A DNA stretch of 64,000 bases, from positions 2,728,001-2,792,000 of the forward strand of contig NC_041717.1 in the NCBI RefSeq assembly GCF_900700375.1, given 5' to 3'. Source of the stretch: Denticeps clupeoides. Its lineage: Eukaryota > Chordata > Actinopteri > Clupeiformes > Denticipitidae. The notes below the pieces were generated by a model. The model was not told the DNA's origin. It saw only the letters and a list, made by a program, of their open reading frames with translations, and searched no databases. Below, one piece after another: positions 1-11,262 of this stretch; the stretch's first letter is position 1, and every line of letters starts with the position of its first letter. The translations under genes were made by a program, and so were the position numbers.

Positions 1-479
1 TTTTTTTTTTTGCTAAATTTCTCCTGAATTCCATGTTTTCTGTCAAACATATTTATTCACCTAAAAACTGGTTATGGAGTCTGTGGAGAAAAATAACCTG
101 CAATATGACAAATCACATTTAATCACTTCAAGGTGCTTGGGCCATTACAGTTTGCTTTTGTAAACATTTACATGTAAATAATATGTGCATTCATGCAAAG
201 AATGATTTCACAATTTTACATGGTTACTTTTGTCAAATAAAAGTGCTTCACGCTTGTCCTCCACATAAAACCATAGCAAATAAATAAACATTGTGGAGAA
301 CCCTGCAGCCCAGCCAACTCAGGACCAGTATCTTCTCCCTCGCATCACCAAACCATCTGTAGCTGTTCATACGCTGCCATCCATCTAGAAGAATAAATAC
401 ATCAACAAAACTGCACTTTCCTTCGCTCCTCTCCTTACAGCTCCGGCGATACGCAGCTCTGCAACAACGTGCGCGCGCT

Positions 480-630
480 TTCGGGTGGGCGGGGCTTCAG
501 AGTGACGTCAGTCCCGCCACGTTTCAAAATAAACATCCGGCACCACAGTGGATCTGCAGCCAGACGTGTTGACGCGTGTCAGGTTACCATGACTACTGTA
601 AACAAAACACAGAGTCCTGATTGGCCGAGG
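480..630 (+). promoter_or_regulatory. CpG-rich promoter with CRE and CCAAT box (copy A)
   Basis: The stretch is GC-rich and CpG-rich in an AT-rich setting. It contains a GC-box-like GGGCGGGGC near 487-495, a full palindromic CRE (TGACGTCA) at 503-510 and an inverted CCAAT box (ATTGG) at 620-624. It lies about 300-400 bases ahead of the MIF4G ORF, whose start sits just behind a polypyrimidine-AG acceptor, so a noncoding first exon starting here is likely. The same elements recur in copy B. The start site itself was not located. Confidence 0.5.
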
Positions 631-912
631 AGCTCTTAATGAAACAATACAGACTTAAAAACTTTCAGTTGCTTGCCAACCACATGACTTGACTGCTTGC
701 GGCTGCTCGCTTTCAAGACCCCAAAAGCCTTTAGCGATTATCACCACTTTCTCCACTGATCGTTTTTATTGCTAATTGTTGGTTTTATTCCTCCTGTTGG
801 TTAAGTTAACTTTACTAATTTATTAGTGTTAGCTTCTTATCGTTTATTACAATTTTAACTTGCAGGATACTGTTGTCGTGTTATTGTGTATTAACACTTT
901 TTTTTCAGCACC

Positions 913-1740
913 ATGAGCGCTCCTCCCCGAGACGAACTCGGGCTCCACCGGGCTGAAGAGCCCTGGAGGCCGAGAAGGATGATGGCGACGCGCGGCCTTG
1001 TGAGCGGAACGCGGCGGCTGCTGCTCCACCTCCGCACGGCGCTGAACAAGATCACCGAGCGCAACTTCCACCGGCAGGTGGAGAAGGTGGCGGCGCTCAA
1101 CATCACCACCAAGGAGCGGCTGCTGCTGGTGGTCGACGCTGTGCTGACCAAGGCCGTCACGGAGCCCACGTTCTCCGGGGTCTACGCCCGGCTGTGCGCC
1201 GACCTGCAGCGGCTCCGCGTCCCCGGAACCTCCGCGACCTTCGCCGGCCTCCTGCTGAGCCGCGTGTGGAGGGAGTTCCGCGGGGAGCCGGGACGGGCAG
1301 GCCGAGCCCCGCAGCGCCAACTGGGGCTCGTCAGGTTCATCGCGGAGCTCTTCCAGGTGGACCTGTTGGCGGAGACCATCGTCCACAGCGGCATCCAGCG
1401 GCTTCTCCAGGACCCCACCGCGGCGAGCCTGGAGTGCCTGTGCGGCCTGCTGCCGCGCGTCTGCCACGCCCTGGAGAGGTCTCGCGTGGAGCGCTACCTC
1501 CAGGAGGTGGAGGAGTTCGTGGGGCCGAGGAGGAGGAGGAGGACCTCGTTCCAGCTGCGCTTCAGGCTGCAGGACACGCTGGACGAGTGCAGCCTCCGGC
1601 TCCGCAGGCAGGACAAGGCGGTGAAGAGCAGGGGGCGTCCGGTGGAGGGAACGCGGCGGTGCGCCATGGATGAAGTGGAGATGGTGCGCAGGCCGGTACA
1701 TGCGCGTCTGGGCCCGAGAACAGCGCCATGCTGCGTTTAA
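913..1740 (+). CDS. MIF4G-domain-only protein, eIF4G-like (copy A)
   Basis: An intact 275-codon ORF. Residues of about 35-230 align by recognition with the middle (MIF4G) domain of eIF4G1/3. The block LNKITERNF matches LNKLTPQNF, ITTKERL matches IDTEERL, EPTFSGVYARLC matches EPNFSVAYANMC, and ASLECLCGLL matches ESLECLCRLL. Residues 8-22 echo the KLNKAEKAWKP lead-in of eIF4G. That domain binds the helicase eIF4A and RNA. The linker between the helical repeats is shortened, and the usual tail and the MA3/W2 regions are absent, as is the eIF4E-binding region. The coding exon is strongly GC-rich. The ATG at 913 lies four bases behind a polypyrimidine-CAG acceptor, which supports that start and an upstream noncoding exon. 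The domain identity is firm. Function is unknown; a decoy or modulator of eIF4A is only a guess. Confidence 0.75.
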   Translation: MSAPPRDELGLHRAEEPWRPRRMMATRGLVSGTRRLLLHLRTALNKITERNFHRQVEKVAALNITTKERLLLVVDAVLTKAVTEPTFSGVYARLCADLQRLRVPGTSATFAGLLLSRVWREFRGEPGRAGRAPQRQLGLVRFIAELFQVDLLAETIVHSGIQRLLQDPTAASLECLCGLLPRVCHALERSRVERYLQEVEEFVGPRRRRRTSFQLRFRLQDTLDECSLRLRRQDKAVKSRGRPVEGTRRCAMDEVEMVRRPVHARLGPRTAPCCV

Positions 1741-1857
1741 ACGCTCCACCCCAACCCTGAGTGGGTCGAGGGATTATTCCGCCCTCATCTGTGGCCCACT
1801 CACTACCCTATTTCCACCAAATCATCGTGGTTACTGGGCAGGGTGAAGTGGAAATTG

Positions 1858-2422
1858 GTGAGTATCGCCCTGGTCCTCCAACTGCAATTAATGTGAGTGT
1901 AATGTTCTCTCATTTCTTTCTACAGGTGACTTGGGAGCAGCAGTCAGCTGGAGCGACATAGACAGAAGAAGCGAGCTCTTCCAGAGGACCAGGAGGAGGA
2001 GGAGAGGCAGATTGGGACTTGAGAACCACTCACCAGAACAACATGGGGTGGCATTTGGCCTGCTGACTAAAACGAACAGGTAAATTCCCTGTCATGTCCC
2101 GCCCCAAACACTTTCTGCCGTGATGTTTCTGATCAGGTCTGATTTTATTTCTGGCTGTGTGTTGCAGGATGTTTGTTCTTTTAACAGTTTCAACAAGAGG
2201 TTCCATCAGGGATGCATCAACTCTCCAGCCGGGGACAGAGAATAGCTCAAAGAAGTGTTCTCATTGTTTTTTTATTTCATTGTATTGAAATGCCCTTTTT
2301 TATACTTTCTTTATATTTTTGCTGTATGTTCAATTGATCTTATTAAAACTGTACATAGTTCTGTTTTGAATTACATTATTTTAATTATATTGCTGTTGCT
2401 TAATTAATTGTTGTATAATAAA
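1858..2422 (+). other. Putative downstream exons and polyA signal of the MIF4G transcript (copy A)
   Basis: Canonical splice signals follow the MIF4G ORF. There is a donor GTGAGT at 1,858, an acceptor before 1,926, an exon 1,926-2,079, a donor GTAAAT at 2,080 and an acceptor before 2,168. An AATAAA lies at 2,417-2,422. The second exon and the start of the third stay open in one frame to a TGA at 2,286-2,288, but that frame is not the frame of the 913-1,740 ORF. These may be 3' UTR exons or coding exons of an alternative transcript. The exons are inferred from signals only. Confidence 0.4.
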
Positions 2423-3115
2423 ATTTAATTATAATTTCCCCATTTATATTTTCAATTTAAATATGAATTCTTTAAACACATGAAATGTTGATTTTGGTTT
2501 GAGATTTTTTTTAATGCTCATAGATTCCTTGTCTGACAATTATTTAACATTTTATGAAACACAATTTTAGTTGACATAATATTCATCAGGATTTGTGTGT
2601 GTTTGGTTTATTTGAAATTGTGCAATAAATTGTCTCTCCACTGTTACACGCTGACTGGTTATTGTGTTTAAATGTGTCTCTGTTAAAGAGGAATTTACTG
2701 TTTATTCAGGACAGTTTATTCTGCAGATTTGGTTGGGCCAGGGGTCCCAGGGACGGGTCCTCCTGCTGTGTTCTTCCTAACTCCCTCCCTCAGGTTAATC
2801 GGGATGCTGGTAACAATAATAATCTGGTTGGAAGGGGCAAAGCAGTCTAGCCGCATCCCACCAGCAACACAGAACGTGCGTTCCCCATAATCAATATGTG
2901 CGCTGGATTTTGCAAAAAGTCCACATACAAAAAGTTTAGATCACGGTCCTTCAGAATCAAAATACAGCATGTTTAAGGTCGCCTAACTTAAACTGCAGTC
3001 CACCCGCACTGTCCCCATCACCAATGTTAATGACCGCTGATCTGCACGGGGACAGACAGTCCAAGATTCGGACCAGTGGATCTCTTTCCTGTTCTGGGGA
3101 TGTCGGGTGGGGATG

Positions 3116-4130
3116 TCCAGACTTGGATTGGGCCTGGGAACAGGACCCATAATCTTTAAATCTGCTTTCATCCAGACCATCTGATCACACATGCACACAG
3201 TAAAAAAAGATTAATAAAATAGTATAACTAATTAATCGTCTTGTGTATAAAACTGAACCAGAACGAAATAATTAATTATCCAGGGTACAAAGACGTCCAA
3301 ACTCACATTATTCAAGCTTTCCCACAGGTCACTGTTCACTGTGTGCTGGTAATTGTAATGTTTCAGATAGCGGACAATGCCAAATGTAAAGGCCTCTGGG
3401 GTCAGGAAGTCTCTAAGCATATGCAAAATGCAAGCTCCCTAAAGAAAGAGGAAGAGGGAATTACTTTTTCCCTCATGGGAAATAAAGCAGAGTGATAAAA
3501 TGGGGCATGTAGTGAAATAAAAGCACCTTTTCATTTGGGACATTATCAGACATCTCCTCAATCTGGGAAGGGTTTTCTACTGGGGTGGACACTGGGTGGG
3601 AAGAGCCCAGACAGTCCACCTCCATTGCCATGAAACACTTTCCTAGGAAATAGTCCTCCTGTTTAAGGCAGAACGCAAACGTTCATCTAAACTACACACA
3701 GTACCGTGTAAAACTCACTTTTTATAATGAATGGTGATGACTGAACTCACCACTTGCAGCTCAGGGTTGGTAATATGGACAGATACAAACTCCATAAACT
3801 TCTCTCAGCCAGAGATCATCCCACCATTTCATGGTCACCAGGTTACCGAACCACTTAGGCACACAAAACCATTTAAAAGTGCTATTATTAATAATGATTC
3901 TTATTGTATCAAGCTTTTGATGAACCCCAACCTGGTGAGCTAAATCACGGGCAATGATCATGTTGATGACCAGCTTGTCAGATGCAGAAGAGTAACTCGG
4001 TCTCCCTGTATGTTGTTAAACCCCAGTTTTCCATGGCACCGGCCTGAAAGATATAAATAGAAGATATAAATAGTTATCAAATAATTATATAATTTACCTG
4101 GATTAATAGCCGTTTAATCGCCATGACCCA
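3116..4130 (-). pseudogene. erap1 genomic fragment inside repeat unit (copy A)
   Basis: This stretch is a diverged copy of the erap1 region 25,444-26,510, in the same orientation and with its introns, so it arose by DNA duplication and not by retroposition. It includes counterparts of the exons that encode the HELAHQ zinc motif, the WFGNLVTM block, the [14 protein letters not shown] block and the [11 protein letters not shown] block. The zinc-motif exon is scarred: its histidine-glutamate start is changed to RDLAHQ, and a stretch just upstream is deleted. The last block keeps an open frame. It lacks both ends of the gene and cannot encode a peptidase. Confidence 0.88.
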
Positions 4131-4201
4131 CTTACAGCAAACATAATGTAAATATATATGGTGATTAAACGGCTATTAATCCAGGTAATTTATATAATAA
4201 A
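4082..4201. repeat. AT-rich foldback (copy A)
   Basis: Two 28-base arms at 4,097-4,124 and 4,158-4,185 are reverse complements with one mismatch, around a 33-base spacer. The similarity continues into AT-rich flanks on both sides. The left arm is the intronic erap1 sequence at the edge of the fragment, so the right arm is an inverted copy of that edge. This could be a scar of the rearrangement that captured the erap1 piece. Confidence 0.85.
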
Positions 4202-4564
4202 TTATATAGGTAAATTATATATATATAAAAAACACCATGTTGCGTTTTCCGTACCTGCAAATCCGCGTTTAAAAAGCTCCTCGTCGTTCACGTTGTGCGT
4301 CACCACGTGTCACGTCGTGCGTTGATTGGCTGTAAAGACACGTGACACGACTGCGCATAAACAAGCAAAGTATGTCTGGGCAGCCAGAAAAAACAGAGAT
4401 CTGTACCTGGTCGTGCTAATTAATAAGCTCAGCCGTTCTGAAGGACTGGGAGGTTTTACAAGAAATCACAAGTCTTACATGAGTAAACATATCATGCCTT
4501 CAATTATGTGTAAGATTGCTCCCCAAACCAGCATACCATCTTTCATCAAAGCTTCATTTGCTGA

Positions 4565-5220
<656 letters not shown>

Positions 5221-5670
5221 CATCATGATCATCATTTGTTGGTTTCTGGACAGCCCAAGTATTACCCAGAATTCTACATGAGACTTGTATGTCTACCTCC
5301 GTGTCCTGCTGTATTGGAAAATGGTGCTAGTGTTCCTGCAGGTGATGGATTACTCCGCATCTCGGCTTTTCTGAAAGCACTTCGTCTCTGCAGAAGACCA
5401 CGAACAAAAGTTTCATGATCGTTAGACGACCAAGGAAAGTCAGTGTGCTCTTGTTAGTGTGGATGTCTTACTGTACGTGTTCATGTTTTAATAAGGAAAT
5501 AAACAATATATGTTACTGTTGCAGTTTGTGCCATCCTTTTATGTGGGTAACAAGAGGCAAATAAAATAGTGTTAAACCATTCTTCATACTGTTATAAAAA
5601 ATATCTTGCCTACTGCAGTCTTTTAGTAAGACCCTATGAAATCAGTTTTGATTTTTTTTCTAAATTCAGT
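5221..5670 (+). other. smarcad1 3' UTR and flank
   Basis: Noncoding sequence after the smarcad1 stop. The polyA signal at 5,498-5,503 suggests that the transcript ends near 5,520. The rest is AT-rich unique DNA up to the poly-T edge of repeat copy B at 5,671. No other gene was seen. Confidence 0.55.
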
Positions 5671-6153
5671 TTTTTTTTTTTTTTGCTAAATTTCTCCTGA
5701 ATTCCATGTTTTCTGTCAAACATATTTATTCACCTAAAAACTGGTTATGGAGTCTGTGGAGAAAAATAACCTGCAATATGACAAATCACATTTAATCACT
5801 TCAAGGTGCTTGGGCCATTACAGTTTGCTTTTGTAAACCATTTACATGTAAATAATATGTGCATTCATGCAAAGAATGATTTCACAATTTTACATGGTTA
5901 CTTTTGTCAAATAAAAGTGCTTCACGCTTGTCCTCCACATAAAACCATAGCAAATAAATAAACATTGTGGAGAACCCTGCAGCCCAGCCAACTCAGGACC
6001 AGTATCTTCTCCCTCGCATCACCAAACCATCTGTAGCTGTTCATACGCTGCCATCCATCTAGAAGAATAAATACATCAACAAAACTGCACTTTCCTTCGC
6101 TCCTCTCCTTACAGCTCCGGCGATACGCAGCTCTGCAACAACGTGCGCGCGCT

Positions 6154-6304
6154 TTCGGGTGGGCGGGGCTTCAGAGTGACGTCAGTCCCGCCACGTTTCA
6201 AAATAAACATCCGGCACCACAGTGGATCTGCAGCCAGACGTGTTGACGCGTGTCAGGTTACCATGACTACTGTAAACAAAACACAGAGTCCTGATTGGCC
6301 GAGG
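6154..6304 (+). promoter_or_regulatory. CpG-rich promoter with CRE and CCAAT box (copy B)
   Basis: The counterpart of the copy A promoter. It has a GC-box-like element, the palindromic CRE TGACGTCA at 6,177-6,184 and an inverted CCAAT box near 6,294. All elements are preserved, so both copies have the same chance of being expressed. Confidence 0.5.
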
Positions 6305-6586
6305 AGCTCTTAATGAAACAACACAGACTTAAAAACTTTCAGTTGCTTGCCAACCACATGACTTGACTGCTTGCGGCTGCTCGCTTTCAAGACCCCAAAA
6401 GCCTTTAGCGATTATCACCACTTTCTCCACTGATCGTTTTTATTGCTAATTGTTGGTTTTATTCCTCCTGTTGGTTAAGTTAACTTTACTAATTTATTAG
6501 TGTTAGCTTCTTATCGTTTATTACAATTTTAACTTGCAGGATACTGTTGTCGTGTTATTGTGTATTAACACTTTTTTTTCAGCACC

Positions 6587-7414
6587 ATGAGCGCTCCTCC
6601 CCGAGACGAACTCGGGCTCCACCGGGCTGAAGAGCCCTGGAGGCCGAGAAGGATGATGGCGACGCGCGGCCTTGTGAGCGGAACGCGGCGGCTGCTGCTC
6701 CACCTCCGCACGGCGCTGAACAAGATCACCGAGCGCAACTTCCACCGGCAGGTGGAGAAGGTGGTGGCGCTCAACATCACCACCAAGGAGCGGCTGCTGC
6801 TGGTGGTCGACGCCGTGCTGACCAAGGCCGTCACGGAGCCCACGTTCTCCGGGGTCTACGCCCGGCTGTGCGCCGACCTGCAGCGGCTCCGCGTCCCCGG
6901 AACCTCCGCGACCTTCGCCGGCCTCCTGCTGAGCCGCGTGTGGAGGGAGTTCCGCGGGGAGCCGGGACGGGCAGGCCGAGCCCCGCAGCGCCAACTGGGG
7001 CTCGTCAGGTTCATCGCGGAGCTCTTCCAGGTGGACCTGTTGGCGGAGACCATCGTCCACAGCGGCATCCAGCGGCTTCTCCAGGACCCCACCGCGGCGA
7101 GCCTGGAGTGCCTGTGCGGCCTGCTGCCGCGCGTCTGCCACGCCCTGGAGAGGTCTCGCGTGGAGCGCTACCTCCAGGAGGTGGAGGAGTTCGTGGGGCC
7201 GAGGAGGAGGAGGAGGACCTCGTTCCAGCTGCGCTTCAGGCTGCAGGACACGCTGGACGAGTGCAGCCTCCGGCTCCGCAGGCAGGACAAGGCGGTGAAG
7301 AGCAGGGGGCGTCCGGTGGAGGGAACGCGGCGGTGCGCCATGGATGAAGTGGAGATGGTGCGCAGGCCGGTACATGCGCGTCTGGGCCCGAGAACAGCGC
7401 CATGCTGCGTTTAA
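6587..7414 (+). CDS. MIF4G-domain-only protein, eIF4G-like (copy B)
   Basis: An intact 275-codon ORF identical to the copy at 913-1,740 except for one amino-acid change, Ala60 to Val, and one synonymous change near codon 76. The domain layout is the same: a short lead-in with a weak KLNKAEKAWKP-like echo, then the MIF4G helices at about 35-230, then a basic tail. The CAG acceptor just before the ATG and the downstream splice signals are also kept. Keeping two uninterrupted GC-rich ORFs is expected from a very recent duplication and does not by itself show selection. The domain call is firm and the function is unknown. Confidence 0.75.
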   Translation: MSAPPRDELGLHRAEEPWRPRRMMATRGLVSGTRRLLLHLRTALNKITERNFHRQVEKVVALNITTKERLLLVVDAVLTKAVTEPTFSGVYARLCADLQRLRVPGTSATFAGLLLSRVWREFRGEPGRAGRAPQRQLGLVRFIAELFQVDLLAETIVHSGIQRLLQDPTAASLECLCGLLPRVCHALERSRVERYLQEVEEFVGPRRRRRTSFQLRFRLQDTLDECSLRLRRQDKAVKSRGRPVEGTRRCAMDEVEMVRRPVHARLGPRTAPCCV

Positions 7415-8789
7415 ACGCTCCACCCCAACCCTGAGTGGGTCGAGGGATTATTCCGCCCTCATCTGTGGCCCACTCACTACCCTATTTCCACCAAATCATC
7501 GTGGTTACTGGGCAGGGTGAAGTGGAAATTGGTGAGTATCGCCCTGGTCCTCCAACTGCAATTAATGTGAGTGTAATGTTCTCTCATTTCTTTCTACAGG
7601 TGACTTGGGAGCAGCAGTCAGCTGGAGCGACATAGACAGAAGAAGCGAGCTCTTCCAGAGGACCAGGAGGAGGAGGAGAGGCAGATTGGGACTTGAGAAC
7701 CACTCACCAGAACAACATGGGGTGGCATTTGGCCTGCTGACTAAAACGAACAGGTAAATTCCCTGTCATGTCCCGCCCCAAACACTTTCTGCCGTGATGT
7801 TTCTGATCAGGTCTGATTTTATTTCTGGCTGTGTGTTGCAGGATGTTTGTTCTTTTAACAGTTTCAACAAGAGGTTCCATCAGGGATGCATCAACTCTCC
7901 AGCCGGGGACAGAGAATAGCTCAAAGAAGTGTTCTCATTGTTTTTTTATTTCATTGTATTGAAATGCCCTTTTTTATACTTTCTTTATATTTTTGCTGTA
8001 TGTTCAATTGATCTTATTAAAACTGTACATAGTTCTGTTTTGAATTACATTATTTTAATTATATTGCTGTTGCTTAATTAATTGTTGTATAATAAAATTT
8101 AATTATAATTTCCCCATTTATATTTTCAATTTAAATATGAATTCTTTAAACACATGAAATGTTGATTTTGGTTTGAGATTTTTTTTAATGCTCATAGATT
8201 CCTTGTCTGACAATTATTTAACATTTTATGAAACACAATTTTAGTTGACATAATATTCATCAGGATTTGTGTGTGTTTGGTTTATTTGAAATTGTGCAAT
8301 AAATTGTCTCTCCACTGTTACACGCTGACTGGTTATTGTGTTTAAATGTGTCTCTGTTAAAGAGGAATTTACTGTTTATTCAGGACAGTTTATTCTGCAG
8401 ATTTGGTTGGGCCAGGGGTCCCAGGGACGGGTCCTCCTGCTGTGTTCTTCCTAACTCCCTCCCTCAGGTTAATCGGGATGCTGGTAACAATAATAATCTG
8501 GTTGGAAGGGGCAAAGCAGTCTAGCCGCATCCCACCAGCAACACAGAACGTGCGTTCCCCAAAATCAATATGTGCGCTGGATTTTGCAAAAAGTCCACAT
8601 ACAAAAAGTTTAGATCACGGTCCTTCAGAATCAAAATACAGCATGTTTAAGGTCGCCTAACTTAAACTGCAGTCCACCCGCACTGTCCCCATCACCAATG
8701 TTAATGACCGCTGATCTGCACGGGGACAGACAGTCCAAGATTCGGACCAGTGGATCTCTTTCCTGTTCTGGGGATGTCGGGTGGGGATG

Positions 8790-9804
8790 TCCAGACTTGG
8801 ATTGGGCCTGGGAACAGGACCCATAATCTTTAAATCTGCTTTCATCCAGACCATCTGATCACACATGCACACAGTAAAAAAAGATTAATAAAATAGTATA
8901 ACTAATTAATCGTCTTGTGTATAAAACTGAACCAGAACGAAATAATTAATTATCCAGGGTACAAAGACGTCCAAACTCACATTATTCAAGCTTTCCCACA
9001 GGTCACTGTTCACTGTGTGCTGGTAATTGTAATGTTTCAGATAGCGGACAATGCCAAATGTAAAGGCCTCTGGGGTCAGGAAGTCTCTAAGCATATGCAA
9101 AATGCAAGCTCCCTAAAGAAAGAGGAAGAGGGAATTACTTTTTCCCTCATGGGAAATAAAGCAGAGTGATAAAATGGGGCATGTAGTGAAATAAAAGCAC
9201 CTTTTCATTTGGGACATTATCAGACATCTCCTCAATCTGGGAAGGGTTTTCTACTGGGGTGGACACTGGGTGGGAAGAGCCCAGACAGTCCACCTCCATT
9301 GCCATGAAACACTTTCCTAGGAAATAGTCCTCCTGTTTAAGGCAGAACGCAAACGTTCATCTAAACTACACACAGTACCGTGTAAAACTCACTTTTTATA
9401 ATGAATGGTGATGACTGAACTCACCACTTGCAGCTCAGGGTTGGTAATATGGACAGATACAAACTCCATAAACTTCTCTCAGCCAGAGATCATCCCACCA
9501 TTTCATGGTCACCAGGTTACCGAACCACTTAGGCACACAAAACCATTTAAAAGTGCTATTATTAATAATGATTCTTATTGTATCAAGCTTTTGATGAACC
9601 CCAACCTGGTGAGCTAAATCATGGGCAATGATCATGTTGATGACCAGCTTGTCAGATGCAGAAGAGTAACTCGGTCTCCCTGTATGTTGTTAAACCCCAG
9701 TTTTCCATGGCACCGGCCTGAAAGATATAAATAGAAGATATAAATAGTTATCAAATAATTATATAATTTACCTGGATTAATAGCCGTTTAATCGCCATGA
9801 CCCA
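8790..9804 (-). pseudogene. erap1 genomic fragment inside repeat unit (copy B)
   Basis: The counterpart of 3,116-4,130, with the same lost exons and the same internal deletion. One difference from copy A restores a histidine codon in the zinc-motif exon, giving HDLAHQ instead of RDLAHQ. Shared scars show that the erap1 piece was captured and decayed before the unit was duplicated. Confidence 0.88.
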
Positions 9805-9859
9805 CTTACAGCAAACATAATGTAAATATATATGGTGATTAAACGGCTATTAATCCAGG
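9771..9859. repeat. AT-rich foldback (copy B)
   Basis: The same 28-base inverted arms with a 33-base spacer as in copy A, at 9,771-9,798 and 9,832-9,859. Confidence 0.85.
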
Positions 9860-10257
9860 TAATTTATATAATAAATTATATAGGTAAATTATATATATAT
9901 AAAAAACACCATGTTGCGTTTTCCGTACCTGCAAATCCGCGTTTAAAAAGCTCCTCGTCGTTCACGTTGTGCGTCACCACGTGTCACGTCGTGCGTTGAT
10001 TGGCTGTAAAGACACGTGACACGACTGCGCATAAACAAGCAAAGTATGTCTGGGCAGCCAGAAAAAACAGAGATCTGTACCTGGTCGTGCTAATTAATAA
10101 CTTATAACATATAACCATAAAATGAAGGGGTAAAAGGATCGTACATGATGGGATTTTTGGAATTATCGATTGTACATCGTACAGAGAGAAAAATTCTGGT
10201 TCAAATACGTTAATTAGTGTAGATCTGGCAACACTGTGCCGCTCTGCCACGTGACTG

Positions 10258-10490
10258 CATGGCTACCAGTCAGGGCACGAAGAAGTGCAGGGTACACTGC
10301 TACTGCGAACAGGGCGTCTGTCCCATGTATTTCCTCACTTCTCTTCCTCAGCTGACCCACACCATCTTTAACACTCCCACTCCGACTGGAGCGCAAATTG
10401 GTGTCAGGAATGGGCGGAGTTTCTTTAATTACAGGCTCCTCCTACAAAATAGAAAACACAAACAAGACAGAGAGAACACAGATATGTTGA
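10258..10490 (+). repeat. Dispersed repeat, possible piggyBac-like 3' remnant
   Basis: This stretch is related to 19,036-19,190. Both read GTCAGG-CACGAA-AAG, then a segment with TACTG-GAACAG, and end in a block with AAACACAAACAAGACAGAGA. The translated start (KCRV, then YCEQGVCPMYF) resembles the cysteine-rich tail of piggyBac-like transposases, but the match is short. Its flanks, 10,101-10,257 and 10,491-10,594, hold nothing recognisable. Confidence 0.35.
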
Positions 10491-10594
10491 TTCGAGGATT
10501 GTGATCAGTAAAAACAAGGAAGTGACATGGACCCAACATACCCTCAAAGAGCAGCAGAGCTAAAATCAGTGATAGAGCTTCTTGCTATATTGTA

Positions 10595-11262
10595 CTACAG
10601 TTCAAATGGTGCTTGACCACACAGTTTGGAAAAGTTTCTATCAAATATCCCAAAGGTTTGACAACTTTGGGCATGTCCAAAACATATGAAGTAAAGTAGC
10701 TGGCAACTGTTTGCCTCTGTCACGTGTAGGATCAATATCCCCCTGAACTTTGATATTTTATCTCTAGACATATTAAGCTGATATAAAAGAGAAGAGTTGG
10801 AGGCTTCATATCTCCTCAGTTGTAAATATCTAAAAACACAACATTTCTTCACTATCTGCTCAAAAGATGCAAAACTGTCCTCCATATAAAGACCCCATAG
10901 TGAGTGAATGCCACATTTAGACCATACATCAAAACCTTCATCCATCATTGAAGGGGGAAATGTAAAATTTTTGTTGGTGTAAAAAGCAAAAAATTGTTAA
11001 TTGCAAAATGGTGCATAAGCTGATTCCACATCTTTACAGTGTGTAATAAAATAGGATTGGACGTAACAGTAGATATAGATTGAAAAAGCGGTAGTTTGGC
11101 ACATAGTAGCGTGATTTGGTATAGATGGACTTTCTGTTTTTATTCTACCATTACTAACCCAATATAAATTTGATTTCATATTGGCAGACCAGTAGTAATA
11201 TAGAAAGTTGGGGAATGACATTCCCCCCAGTTTACAGGGTTCCTGTAATATTTTCAAGATTC
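10595..11262 (-). mobile_element. L1-like LINE ORF2 3' fragment
   Basis: Minus-strand translations resemble the C-terminal part of fish L1/Tx1-type ORF2. Blocks include KLGGMSFPNFLYYYWSAN, and downstream GIHSLWGLYMEDSFASFEQ followed by FRYLQLRRYE. These follow each other in the expected order but in different frames, with several in-frame stops, so the copy is dead. It is truncated at its 5' side near 11,260, as is usual for LINEs. No clear A-tail was seen on the other side. Confidence 0.7.

Larger units (their letters stand above)
1..4426. repeat. Direct repeat unit, copy A (left edge cut by window)
   Basis: This copy matches 5,671-10,100 almost base for base at an offset of 5,673-5,674. 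By eye I counted about six differences, including one single-base indel near 138 and substitutions near 650, 1,090, 1,140, 2,888 and 3,945. The match ends sharply after 4,426, where copy A runs into smarcad1 intron sequence and copy B runs into unrelated DNA. The unit carries a poly-T left edge, a CpG-rich promoter, a MIF4G-domain ORF, a fragment of erap1 and an AT-rich foldback. The window begins inside the poly-T, so the true left limit could lie outside. The near identity means either a very recent duplication or an uncollapsed assembly duplicate. Confidence 0.95.
5671..10100. repeat. Direct repeat unit, copy B (complete)
   Basis: This is the full copy of the unit described at 1-4,426. It starts with a run of 14 T and ends after TAATTAATAA at 10,100. 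It carries the same promoter (CRE at 6,177-6,184), MIF4G ORF, splice signals, erap1 fragment and foldback (arms 9,771-9,798 and 9,832-9,859). On the minus strand its left edge reads as an A-tail with an AATAAA about 40 bases before it, like the end of a retroposed transcript. Confidence 0.95.

Noticed and set aside
847-1749. A 300-codon minus-strand ORF opposite the MIF4G exon, and its copy at 6,521-7,423
   Set aside because: It mirrors a GC-rich coding exon where stops are rare on the other strand. It has no recognisable domain, and the plus strand encodes a clear MIF4G fold.
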